A stretch of DNA of 32,830 nucleotides, taken from M0108 sp937862735 (GTDB lineage: Bacteria; Pseudomonadota; Gammaproteobacteria; Chromatiales; Chromatiaceae). A program made the position numbers and the translations under genes. Of the stretch, positions 15,400 through 23,376 are shown in pieces; the stretch's first letter is position 1; each line of letters begins with the position of its first letter. The notes beneath the pieces are model-generated. The model searched no databases. It saw only the letters and a program-made list of their open reading frames with translations, and was not told where the DNA came from. Location of the stretch: NCBI GenBank assembly GCA_937862735.1, contig CALMDH010000231.1:1-32830 (forward strand), read 5' to 3'.

Positions 15400-16647
15400 A
15401 TGAGGTTGTTGCATGCGGCGGATTTACACATCGATTCACCCATGAAGGGGATCGAGCGCTACGAGGGGGCGCCTGTCGATCTCATGCGGGCGTCCACCCG
15501 CCAGGCGGTGGAGAATCTTGTCGCTTTGGCCATCAGGGAACGGGTCGATGTGGTCACGATCGGGGGCGACGTCTTCGATGGGGATTGGCACGAGGTCAAA
15601 TCGGGGCTGTGGTGGAATGGCCAGCTCGACCGACTGACCTCCTCGGGGATCGAGGTCTACGTGGTGCATGGTAACCACGACGCCGAGAGCCAATTGACCC
15701 ATCGGTTGCCGGTGCCCCCTGGCGTGCACGTCTTTGGCGCCGATCGCCCCCAGACCCGGTGCTCAAACCACCACCCCCTGGCGGTGCATGGCCAAAGCTA
15801 TCGCGACCGCGTGGTGAGCGAGGATCTCGCGGCCGGTTTTCCACCGGCGGTGCCGGGCCTGATCAATGTCGGCCTCCTGCACACCTCGCTCGACGGCCGA
15901 CCCGGCCATGCCAACTATGCCCCCTGTCAGGTCGAGGTGCTGCGGGCCAAGCACTATGACCTCTGGGCCCTGGGGCATGTCCATCAGCGCGAGGAAGCCG
16001 TCCATGGCGCCACGCATGTGCTCTTCCCCGGCAATACCCAGGGTCGGAACGCCCGCGAGACGGGGGCGAAAGGGGTTAGCCTCATCCAGACCGACGGCGA
16101 TCGGGTGCTCGACATCGCTCACATTCCCATTGATGCCGCCCGCTGGGACGAAGTGAAGATCGATATCGCGGCGCTCGCCAGCCTTGACGACGCCGTCGAG
16201 GCTGGGGTTAGCGCCGCGACCGCGGCGCGTGCCCGGGCCGGTCGCCCCCTGGCCGTGCGTATTGTCCTGACCGGTTCCGGGGAGGTGCGGCGGAAGTTGC
16301 AGGAGCGACTCGAGACCCTGCGGTTGTCGATCATTACCCGGCTGACCACCGCCGAGCGCGACGTATGGGTGGAAAAACTTGTCGATCAGACCCGGCCGCC
16401 CCGGGCGACTGGGGCCGCCGAGTCAGAAGCCGTGGAGGCGATCCAGCGCTTGCTCGCACGCGCGCTCGATGAGGAGGCGTTGGCGGCAAAACTGGCTGAC
16501 AAGCTGGCCAATCTCGATACCAAACTGAAAGCGACGCTGCCACGCCTGGGTTCGGACACGCCATCCCGGCTTGACTCGGTCAAGCTGGTCCGGGAACGGC
16601 TCCCACAGGCAGCCGATCTACTCACGGCCATGCTGGAGGCCCAGTGA
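15400..16647 (+). CDS. SbcD/YhaO-like metallophosphoesterase (DNA exonuclease)
   Basis: A 415-residue protein of the Mre11/SbcD family. All five phosphoesterase motifs are visible: AADLHID (residues 6-12), GGDVFDGD, HGNHD, LLHTS and GHVH. This is consistent with a Mn-dependent exo/endonuclease that processes DNA ends together with an SMC-like ATPase. The N-terminal RLLHAADLHIDSPM and the overall length (about 415) are closer to Bacillus YhaO than to E. coli SbcD. GGGGGGAG is well placed before ATG 15400. The stop TGA overlaps the ATG of the following ATPase gene by one base (TGATG), so the two should be made in fixed ratio and form a complex. Confidence 0.9.
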   Translation: MRLLHAADLHIDSPMKGIERYEGAPVDLMRASTRQAVENLVALAIRERVDVVTIGGDVFDGDWHEVKSGLWWNGQLDRLTSSGIEVYVVHGNHDAESQLTHRLPVPPGVHVFGADRPQTRCSNHHPLAVHGQSYRDRVVSEDLAAGFPPAVPGLINVGLLHTSLDGRPGHANYAPCQVEVLRAKHYDLWALGHVHQREEAVHGATHVLFPGNTQGRNARETGAKGVSLIQTDGDRVLDIAHIPIDAARWDEVKIDIAALASLDDAVEAGVSAATAARARAGRPLAVRIVLTGSGEVRRKLQERLETLRLSIITRLTTAERDVWVEKLVDQTRPPRATGAAESEAVEAIQRLLARALDEEALAAKLADKLANLDTKLKATLPRLGSDTPSRLDSVKLVRERLPQAADLLTAMLEAQ

Positions 16648-19600
16648 TGCGTATCCGTCAACTCGAACTCCAGGCATTCGGTCACTTCGAGGGGCTCACG
16701 ATCAACCTCGATCATCCCCAGAACGGGCTGATGTTCGTCGTCGGACCGAATGAAGCCGGCAAATCGACCTTGCGGTCGGCGTTGCGGCTGGCCCTTTTTG
16801 GCACGTCAGACCGGATCACGGCTGGCAGACCCACCAGGGACACGTCGCTCGCGGCGCTGCTCACCACGGACGAAGGGGAGATACTGCTGCGTCGGCAGGG
16901 AGGCAAAAAGGCGTTTCGCGCTGATGGCAGTCAGTTGGCTGATGAAGACCTTCGCGATCTGGTGAAGGTCAGTCCCGATCTGTTCGACCATCTCTTCTGC
17001 CTCGACCACGACGCCTTGCGGCGAAATGCAGTCGCGTTGCTCCAGTCGGATGGCGGCCTGGGCCGGATCGTCTTTGGCGCTGCCTTTGGTGGGGGTAACG
17101 TGGAAGGGATCTCCTCAGGGCTGCAACGGCAGATCGACGAACGCTTTAAGCCTCAAGGGCAGACCCAGTTGCTTGTCAAGGAGCTCGGTCGGTTGCGCGA
17201 TGTCGAGGGCAAGCTCCACGCTCTGACGATCACGGCCGATGTCTGGGCCAAGCAGCGCGATGCCATTGCGCGGTTCGACGCCGAGATCAGCAACCTCGCG
17301 GCTGAGCGCGAGGCATTGAAGGTCAAAGAGACACGCCTCAGGCGCATCAAGGGCTCCGCCCCCAATCGCGCCGAACGAGAACGCCTGCGTGGCGAGGTGG
17401 AGACCCTCCTCGCGGCGGGTCCGATCCTGTCCCCGGAGCATCTCGAGGGGCTCGCCAGCACCAGGCAAGCACACCGAGAGCTGGTGACCGACCTGAACCG
17501 TCTGCGCGGAGAGAGCGAACGACGCGAGGCCCGACTGGCGCAAATCAACAACGATGAGCGACTGCTGGGCCACTCAGCCGATGTCCAGGCACTGGTGGAG
17601 GAACTCGCGAGTTATCGCCATGACCTGGAATTGATCCGGAATCACGAGATCGCGCTCGAAACCCGGGACGAACTGCCGCGGCCGGAGGTGCTGCTGGCGG
17701 CGGTGACCGATCTCGCGGCGATGAACGCGCTCGCCACCAGTCTGCCTGAGGCGGAAGTCGATCTCGCCGGTCGGCGTGCCGCGGTTAGTGGGGCGGTGTC
17801 ACGTCTGGGAATCACCGTCGCGCAGGAGGCGGTTGCTTCACTGCCGGTCCCCGCCACGGAGGCGATCGAGCGGGTGAGGCGGGAGAAGATTGACCGGAGT
17901 CAGGAGCGCGCCCGGTTGCGCCGGATGGTCGATGACCATGACGCGGCGATTGCCGCGGCCCAGCGCCGTATCGCGGAGGTCTCCAAGGCGCAGCCGGTGC
18001 CGAGCATGGCGGAGATCGGGACGGCGCGGGTCGAACGTGACGAGGGCTGGCGCTTTGTGCGCCAGTGGTTCGTGGAGGGACGAGAGCCCGACACTGGCTC
18101 GTCCAACCGCAACCAGGCGGCCGAACGCGTGGATGCTGCCCTGAACAACCTCGACCATCTGGTCGATGCGGTGCTCAATGACACGGAGCGCGCCGCGACC
18201 GTGCAGAGTCTGCGGGCAAAAGTCCAGGAGCGGGAATCAGCCCGGCTGGAAGCGCTGAAGGAGCTAGCCGCGCTCGAAGCCCTGCTGGCTCCGGCGGCCG
18301 AGGCCTGGGAGTCCCTGTGGCAGGGGGTGACCGTGCGGGTCGGTACGCCGGAGGAGATGGCGAACTGGCGAAACGATTGGCTCGAACTGACCCGGGCCAT
18401 CGCCGAGTTGGGCGCCAAGGAGGCTTATGTCGAACAAGCGGTTGAGCGGTTGGCAGCGGGTCGCAAAAGACTGGTGGAGGCCCTGACCGCCAATGGCCGC
18501 CCGCCACAGCCCGATCAGGATTTTTTGTCGCTACACGCCCGGGCCGCGGCGCTCGCCGACGAGCATAACCAGGGACTTGAGGTGGCGCGGCAGGTCGAAC
18601 TGGCGCGGGTCCGCAAGAAACGGGTCGACCAACGCATCGACGCCTTGCTCTCACTCCTGGATGCCGAGGATGCCCCCGGCGGCGAGGCTGCGATTCGGAC
18701 CCTCGAGGGAGCCTGGCAGGCGCAGTCCAGGGCGCGCGATGACCGGCGCCGTCTCACGGGGGAGCTTGACGACATCCGTCGGGACCAGGCCGACAAGATG
18801 CTGGCCTTGGCCGGGCGGGTCGAGGAACTGGAGCGGATCGCGGCCAGCGTTGGCGTTGCCATGGATGATCTCGACACCGTGAGTGAACGCACCCGTGCGG
18901 TCCAGGAGTTGCGTGAACGGCTCGAGGACCTCGAACGTCTGCTGGTGGAGGGGGGCGATGGACTGTCATTGGACGAACTCTGCGCCGAGGGGGCCGCGGC
19001 GGGTTCGCCGGATGAGATCGCTGCCCGGTTGGACAGCATCGATCATGAGAGCAAGGCTTTACAAATACCCTACGATCACCGGGTGGGTGAGCGAGCCACC
19101 GCCAAGAAGGCGTGGGAGCAGATTCGCGGGGATGCGGATGCCGCGGTGCTTGCCGACGAGCGTGAGCAGGTGCTGGCGAAAATCGCCCGACTGACCGACG
19201 AAACGGTGGTTTTCACGCTGGCCAAGGCCTTGCTCGATCTGGCCGTGGACGAAGCCAGAGCGAGCGGCGAGGGCGAATTGGTTCAGCGAGCCGGACACTT
19301 CTTCCAGATGCTCACCGACGGGGAGTTCGAGCGGCTCGATCTGGAGACCCATAACGACGTGGTGTATGTCGTTGCGTTACGCCCCAATGGCGCGCGGCTC
19401 TATCCCGCGGCCTTGTCAGACGGCACCCGCGATCAACTCTGGCTGGCATGGCGTCTGGCGGGGATCGAACATCACCTCAAACGGTCCGGCACGGTTCCCC
19501 TCATCGTTGACGATGTGCTGGTGAACTTTGATGACCGACGCGCCGGCGCCGCGTTCGCGGCTTTTGCTGAGCTGGCGGCGGAAACCCAGGTGGTCGTGTT

Positions 19601-20003
19601 AACGCACCATCCGCATCTGGTCGAGGTGGCGCGCGCGCGGCTGGGTGAGCATCGCGTCGCGGTGACCGAACTGGGACCGCGCCCGCAACATCGGCAGCCG
19701 GTGGTACAGATTATCGCCAGCGAAGAGGCCCTGTCACCCGAGCCACCTGATGTGCCCAACGACCCGCCGCGTCGGACCTCCAATGCCTCTGCAGCCACAA
19801 TGCCGGCACCAGGACCGATGGCGGATTTAGTATCGGAGCAGCTCCTAGCGGTAATAGACCATCAGTGGCGCGGCAAGTCAGACCTGGTCATCCGGTCAGG
19901 TATCAGTGAATCGGACTGGTTAGCTACGATCAAAACCCTCGTCGCATCTGGCAAGGTCGAGCAAGAGGGCAATAAGAAGGGTGCGAAATATCGAAGAAAC
20001 TAG
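16647..20003 (+). CDS. SbcC/YhaN-like SMC-type ATPase with winged-helix-like tail
   Basis: An 1118-residue protein. Walker A GPNEAGKST is at 33-41. Long charged, Leu/Glu/Arg-rich coiled coils span about 180-900. The C-terminal half-domain has the signature SDGTRDQLWLAWRLA, Walker B PLIVDDVLVNFDD and the H-loop VVLTHHPHL. YhaN and SbcC ATPases open DNA ends for their nuclease partner, here the preceding gene. After the H-loop there are about 70 disordered Pro-rich residues, then a basic helical tail (LVSEQLLAVIDHQW to GNKKGAKYRRN) with the pattern of a winged helix-turn-helix, which is not part of standard YhaN. I chose ATG 16647 over GTG 16644 because it overlaps the upstream stop. The repair or antiphage role is inferred from context. 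Confidence 0.88.
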   Translation: MRIRQLELQAFGHFEGLTINLDHPQNGLMFVVGPNEAGKSTLRSALRLALFGTSDRITAGRPTRDTSLAALLTTDEGEILLRRQGGKKAFRADGSQLADEDLRDLVKVSPDLFDHLFCLDHDALRRNAVALLQSDGGLGRIVFGAAFGGGNVEGISSGLQRQIDERFKPQGQTQLLVKELGRLRDVEGKLHALTITADVWAKQRDAIARFDAEISNLAAEREALKVKETRLRRIKGSAPNRAERERLRGEVETLLAAGPILSPEHLEGLASTRQAHRELVTDLNRLRGESERREARLAQINNDERLLGHSADVQALVEELASYRHDLELIRNHEIALETRDELPRPEVLLAAVTDLAAMNALATSLPEAEVDLAGRRAAVSGAVSRLGITVAQEAVASLPVPATEAIERVRREKIDRSQERARLRRMVDDHDAAIAAAQRRIAEVSKAQPVPSMAEIGTARVERDEGWRFVRQWFVEGREPDTGSSNRNQAAERVDAALNNLDHLVDAVLNDTERAATVQSLRAKVQERESARLEALKELAALEALLAPAAEAWESLWQGVTVRVGTPEEMANWRNDWLELTRAIAELGAKEAYVEQAVERLAAGRKRLVEALTANGRPPQPDQDFLSLHARAAALADEHNQGLEVARQVELARVRKKRVDQRIDALLSLLDAEDAPGGEAAIRTLEGAWQAQSRARDDRRRLTGELDDIRRDQADKMLALAGRVEELERIAASVGVAMDDLDTVSERTRAVQELRERLEDLERLLVEGGDGLSLDELCAEGAAAGSPDEIAARLDSIDHESKALQIPYDHRVGERATAKKAWEQIRGDADAAVLADEREQVLAKIARLTDETVVFTLAKALLDLAVDEARASGEGELVQRAGHFFQMLTDGEFERLDLETHNDVVYVVALRPNGARLYPAALSDGTRDQLWLAWRLAGIEHHLKRSGTVPLIVDDVLVNFDDRRAGAAFAAFAELAAETQVVVLTHHPHLVEVARARLGEHRVAVTELGPRPQHRQPVVQIIASEEALSPEPPDVPNDPPRRTSNASAATMPAPGPMADLVSEQLLAVIDHQWRGKSDLVIRSGISESDWLATIKTLVASGKVEQEGNKKGAKYRRN

Positions 20004-20043
20004 GGGTTGGATTTTTCGGTAATTTGCTGTCGCGGTCTAGTAA

Positions 20044-20919
20044 TTAACAACCTATTTTTTTTGAGTTTTTTTGCAGTTGCAGAAGCTCGATTAGTTTTGG
20101 GTAGATTGGGCTATTTACAGGAATACGGTCTGGTCGCTCTGTACCAGTTAGCCTGGTATTCAAATATTCCCTATTTGGCTTGTTATCAACTTTTGAAATC
20201 CATGCATTTAGCTCTTTCGAATAACTGGCAAGCAACTGATTTTCATTATTATTGGTAAATCGCAAAGTTACATTGTTATTTTCAAGGCAAGCACTTACTT
20301 CGCCGAATCGTAGTCTATAAGGATGTTCATTATTACCTCTATGAAATGCATTCCCGCCCATAGCATTTTCAGGGGCTGTCTTTTCTGTATAGTCATATGA
20401 GAGGTGGAAGCCCTCATTAATATCTTCATTACGAACGTAGAATACCCCGATTCGCATACCTGTTATGCTATAGCCAGTATTTATGGAACCAAGGACCGCA
20501 CAGGGCGCCTTGGGGTTATAACCAGGATTTCCAAAGGATTTGCTTTTTAATGGCCTCACGCTCCAACCGGGTGCGCTCACGTACGCATTAGGAATCAGTC
20601 CGGTGAGATAAAAGAGTATTCGTCGGAGATTTTGAATATTTAGGTGATCATCTTCTTTAAATTTCGATGGTCCGTTCAGCTTATTCTGTAATTCTTGTAT
20701 GACAGTTAGATTAGTTTGATTGGGATTTCTACCACCTTTGCCTGGAATTAGTTGATGTTGATGATAGAAGAGGCGAATGAAATCCAAGTTGGCTCGTTCA
20801 AGTTCACAGCCGTAAAGATCCGACAAAAAGAATAAATCTCGCCAGCTTCGGTCTTTTGGTATATCAATGCCGCTTGGGGTCGTTATTTGCTGCCCTAGAG
20901 CTGTATTCCAAGTTGCCAT
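20044..20919 (-). CDS. AT-rich hypothetical protein, 291 aa
   Basis: A 291-residue protein with ATG 20917-20919 and AGGAAA about 12 nt upstream. GC is far below the flanking genes and Asn is frequent, pointing to recent acquisition. N-terminal 100 residues are helical (DFIRLFYHQHQLIP, LTVIQELQNKLN, NLRRILFYLTGLIPN). The middle is strand-rich (APCAVLGSINTGYSITGMRIGVF, RLRFGEVSAC), and the end is again helical (SPIYPKLIELLQLQ). No nuclease or ATPase motif seen. The segments NLRRILFYLTGLIPN and SPIYPKLIE weakly resemble parts of the N-terminal region of the GIY-YIG protein at 11727-14087. It is convergent with the YhaN-like gene, 40 bp apart. Confidence 0.65.
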   Translation of the reverse strand: MATWNTALGQQITTPSGIDIPKDRSWRDLFFLSDLYGCELERANLDFIRLFYHQHQLIPGKGGRNPNQTNLTVIQELQNKLNGPSKFKEDDHLNIQNLRRILFYLTGLIPNAYVSAPGWSVRPLKSKSFGNPGYNPKAPCAVLGSINTGYSITGMRIGVFYVRNEDINEGFHLSYDYTEKTAPENAMGGNAFHRGNNEHPYRLRFGEVSACLENNNVTLRFTNNNENQLLASYSKELNAWISKVDNKPNREYLNTRLTGTERPDRIPVNSPIYPKLIELLQLQKNSKKIGC

Positions 20920-21237
20920 AATTGATTGATTTCCTGAGAGGTTGGTCGAGATCTTTGGTTAGAAAAGATCAGGCGATTGCCTGGTTGAGCAGCCTGTCCC
21001 GGTTGGCACTTAAGGTTCAATGATGCCACACCTTTACTTTCATGGCCACGTCGAAGAACCATGCCACAACAGAAGTTAGTCAACGTGGTTTACCAGTTGC
21101 CGCTCAGCGCAGATTGTTAATAGTGCCTGGACCAGGCATCCCAGTGGGAGAAATATAAGGTGCGCCAGAACCGCCCAGCCACCCCGTCAGGATGGTCCAG
21201 GAACTACTGGCAGCGCCTGGCAGGGGAGGATGGGGGT
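20920..21237. other. Intergenic stretch, no gene seen
   Basis: A 318-bp region upstream of the AT-rich gene. It may hold that gene's promoter (AT-rich 20920-20960), but I cannot assign -35 and -10 boxes. CCTGGACCAGG at about 21126-21136 is a short palindrome. Confidence 0.4.
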
Positions 21238-21534
21238 TTATAGATTTGCCGGGATGGTAGTTAGCCCACACAGGGATGGTTTGTGGGAGAGAATGGGATA
21301 AACACGATGACGCCAATGCCAGAAAGGCCGCAGACAAGTTGGTCCATTCGGTGTCAAGGAGTGGCCGCGGAATGGAGGCATTCGTATCAGTCGACCAGCA
21401 GGTTCGCTGGTTTGTTGAATAGCCTTATCGAACGTGTCGAGATCCTCGTCAAGCAGCAACGAGGGGGTGTCCTCCCTGAGGCCGATGCGATTGAGCAATT
21501 CGCGCGGAGACATGTAACGGTCGTGTTGAGACAT
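21238..21534 (-). CDS. Small hypothetical protein with repeat-replaced C-terminus
   Basis: ATG 21532-21534 has GGAGAT about 9 nt upstream. The first 47 residues (MSQHDRYMSPRELLNRIG, LREDTPSLLLDEDLDTFDKA) are well-formed, charged and helical and look genuine. From about residue 50 the frame enters the dispersed repeat at 21266-21365 and becomes basic and irregular (FWHWRHRVYPILSHKPS), so the original end is probably lost. It is divergent from the radical SAM gene 238 bp away and could share its control region. Function unknown. Confidence 0.45.
   Translation of the reverse strand: MSQHDRYMSPRELLNRIGLREDTPSLLLDEDLDTFDKAIQQTSEPAGRLIRMPPFRGHSLTPNGPTCLRPFWHWRHRVYPILSHKPSLCGLTTIPANL
21266..21365 (-). 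repeat. Dispersed repeat, copy B
   Basis: Counterpart of 8909-9019. It shares CACACA, TTTGTGG, AACACG, CAATGCCAGAAAGG, TCAAGG and GTGGC in order; copy B is about 10 bp shorter. It overlaps the 3' end of the small gene at 21238-21534, as copy A does with the LRR gene. Confidence 0.5.
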
Positions 21535-21611
21535 GGGCGTTGATCTCCGGCTGTTGATCCGCGCAGTATGCATCGCCGTCGCGACAAAGCTTGACGTAAC
21601 GTCTTGCTATC

Positions 21612-21711
21612 TTGGCGCCTTCCCGAACGGCGCCCGGCCGGGTGGGGTGGCGGATGCATCGCTGACCTGCTGGCTGGGTGAGCCTGGTCGAAGCGCCTGG
21701 GGTCCAGGCGC
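21612..21711. promoter_or_regulatory. Two hairpins in the leader of the radical SAM gene
   Basis: GGCGCC/GGCGCC (about 21615-21635) and a perfect 8-bp stem GCGCCTGG/CCAGGCGC with a GGT loop (21693-21711) lie 60-155 bp before the radical SAM start. They could attenuate or stabilise the transcript; no T-run follows either. Confidence 0.35.
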
Positions 21712-21771
21712 CGGAGGCAAGCCGCTCCGCGCTACCCGAATCGGGCATCCGTGGTCTGAGTGAGGAGATTG

Positions 21772-22848
21772 ATGAAACAGCATGGTTCGCGGCCCTCCCT
21801 CCTCTGGGTCGAAGGGATCAATTTCGAGCTGACCTACGGGTGCAATCTAAGCTGTGCCCACTGTCTACAGGCCGACCTGCGGGCACGGGGCCTGACCGGC
21901 TGGGCTGCGCCCGGGCCGATCCGCCAGGCGATCCTGGACGCGCATGCGCTCGGCTGGGTCGGTCTCGGCATCAATTTCAGCGGTGGCGAGATCCTGCGTG
22001 CAGGCAGTCCGCTTCCGCGTCTGCTGGAGACCACGGCCAATTTGGGTATCCCGGTACGGGTGAACACCAATGGCTGGTGGGGTCGCGCCCGCCACATCAG
22101 CATCGGCGACCGGTTGTTCGCCGATGCCGACGCCGTGATCGCGTGGCTCCAGGACGCCGGGGTGGCGATGCTCGCCTTGAGCTATGACCGCCGCGTCGCG
22201 CAGTATCCCGGACTCTGGCGCTCGGTGGTCGCGGTGATCGACCACTGCGAGCGGCGCGCCCTGCCCACCGAGTTGATCCTCACGGGGGTCTCCGACAGCG
22301 AGGCCGGAAGCCTGCGGGCCTGGCTCCAGGCCCGGAACGGACGGCCCTGCGATCGCCTCACCGTCGGGGTGGCGGATCTGGTGGACCTCGGCGGCGCGGC
22401 GCGGCCCGATGCGATGGTTACGCCCCAGGCAGCGGCCGGGCGCTTAAGGCAGACCGGCTGTCGATTACGTGGTTTCTATCGTCCCCGCTACCTGCATGTC
22501 GCCCCCGATGGCGGGGTGCGCTCCTGCATGATGGCGGCGGGCGCGGGCTGGCTTGGAAATATTCATCATGAGCGACTGCCCTCGCTCGCGCGAGGCTTCA
22601 ACGATAACCCCGTGGTCCGCTGGTTTGCCGCGAACGCTGAGCGGCCCAGGGTTCCCGCTCACGGCCTGCCGGGTCATCACCCCTGTGCCGTGGCAGTCGC
22701 GCTGGTTCGGGTCCTCGAGGGTAAGGATGCCGCCGGAAACTTACCCAAAGGGCAGGGTGACCACAAAAGCCGGTCTGATGCTCCCCTACACCTGATTCAG
22801 TTTCTTCCTGTCAGTAGCGAATGCCACTATCCCGAGGTAACGGGTTAG
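21772..22848 (+). CDS. Radical SAM protein
   Basis: A 358-residue protein; ATG 21772 has GAGGAG 5 nt upstream, better than the GTG at 21760. The CX3CX2C cluster motif is CNLSCAHC (Cys 24, 28, 31), binding the 4Fe-4S cluster that cleaves S-adenosylmethionine. GINFSGGE is the GGE motif that holds the SAM amino group. Further Cys residues (GCRLRGF, RSCMMAAGAGWLGNI, HHPCAVAV) may contact a further cluster or substrate, as in SPASM-like members, but the spacing is not canonical. The last 35 residues after about EGKDAAGN look aberrant and run into a duplicated segment, so the natural C-terminus may be changed. No precursor peptide was recognised next to it. Substrate unknown. Confidence 0.85.
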   Translation: MKQHGSRPSLLWVEGINFELTYGCNLSCAHCLQADLRARGLTGWAAPGPIRQAILDAHALGWVGLGINFSGGEILRAGSPLPRLLETTANLGIPVRVNTNGWWGRARHISIGDRLFADADAVIAWLQDAGVAMLALSYDRRVAQYPGLWRSVVAVIDHCERRALPTELILTGVSDSEAGSLRAWLQARNGRPCDRLTVGVADLVDLGGAARPDAMVTPQAAAGRLRQTGCRLRGFYRPRYLHVAPDGGVRSCMMAAGAGWLGNIHHERLPSLARGFNDNPVVRWFAANAERPRVPAHGLPGHHPCAVAVALVRVLEGKDAAGNLPKGQGDHKSRSDAPLHLIQFLPVSSECHYPEVTG

Positions 22849-22994
22849 GCGCCAGTCTGCACATTATCGGGCCAAAAAGGACAACTATCTGACGTTCATC
22901 CGCCAACGTCGCGACCTGATCATCGGTAGGGTCGTGAACGGCAACTCCGCGGAGGAGGCGTTCCTGGCGTAGGCCATTCGCCGTCACTAGAGCA
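22846..22994 (+). pseudogene. Truncated copy of the 100-aa protein C-terminus
   Basis: Reads HYRAKKDNYLTFIRQRRDL, then IIGRVVNGNSAEEAFLA, then a stop (TAG at about 22970) and a short remainder. This is the same sequence as the C-terminal part of the gene at 14460-14762. There is no start of its own, and it begins exactly at the radical SAM stop codon. Confidence 0.7.
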
Positions 22995-23068
22995 TTTTTA
23001 CCAGCTTGGCCTGGGATTATCCGCCACGGACACGGCTTTTCCTTCACCGCTATCATCAGGTGAACACT
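22846..23068 (+). repeat. Duplicated segment, copy 2
   Basis: Partner of 14618-14849, same orientation, including about 80 bp of noncoding flank. The left boundary coincides with the end of the radical SAM frame, so the duplication probably replaced DNA downstream of that gene. Confidence 0.65.
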
Positions 23069-23101
23069 TGCAACGGAACGGTGAAGAGCAGGCCAGTCCA
23101 G

Positions 23102-23290
23102 CTAATCCCACAAGTCAGTGCCATAGATCATGCCAAAAAAGATAATCACAGCGAGGGGATAGCTCCACCACTCACCCAGATGCCATAGCATCCCCGCAAC
23201 GAACACTCCGGCGACGGCTAAAGCCATTCTGCCGATGAAGATCACCGTGGCAATTATCAGAGCAATGAACAGGATACCAAGAATAGACAT
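23102..23290 (-). CDS. Small two-segment membrane protein, 62 aa
   Basis: ATG 23288-23290 has GAGG about 10 nt upstream. The product is almost entirely hydrophobic: one segment around ILFIALIIATVIFIG, a second around LAVAGVFVAGMLWHLG, and a third short one (YPLAVIIFFGMIYG) with a WW pair between. The C-terminus is LWD. It is a small inner-membrane protein of unknown function. It lies downstream of the WYL regulator on the same strand, separated from it by a strong hairpin, so it probably has its own promoter. Confidence 0.6.
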   Translation of the reverse strand: MSILGILFIALIIATVIFIGRMALAVAGVFVAGMLWHLGEWWSYPLAVIIFFGMIYGTDLWD

Positions 23291-23338
23291 ATTGCAGACC
23301 TCAGAAATCTGACGCTGTTTTACGCTGAACAGAGGGTT

Positions 23339-23367
23339 GCTGATCCGGGTGAAGACCCCGGATCAGC
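23339..23367 (-). terminator. Hairpin after the WYL regulator gene
   Basis: GCTGATCCGGG (23339-23349) and CCCGGATCAGC (23357-23367) form a perfect 11-bp stem with a 7-nt loop, 10 bp past the WYL stop codon. On the minus strand no long T-run follows, so termination may need Rho. It separates this gene from the small membrane protein gene. Confidence 0.6.
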
Positions 23368-23376
23368 ATCAGCCGC

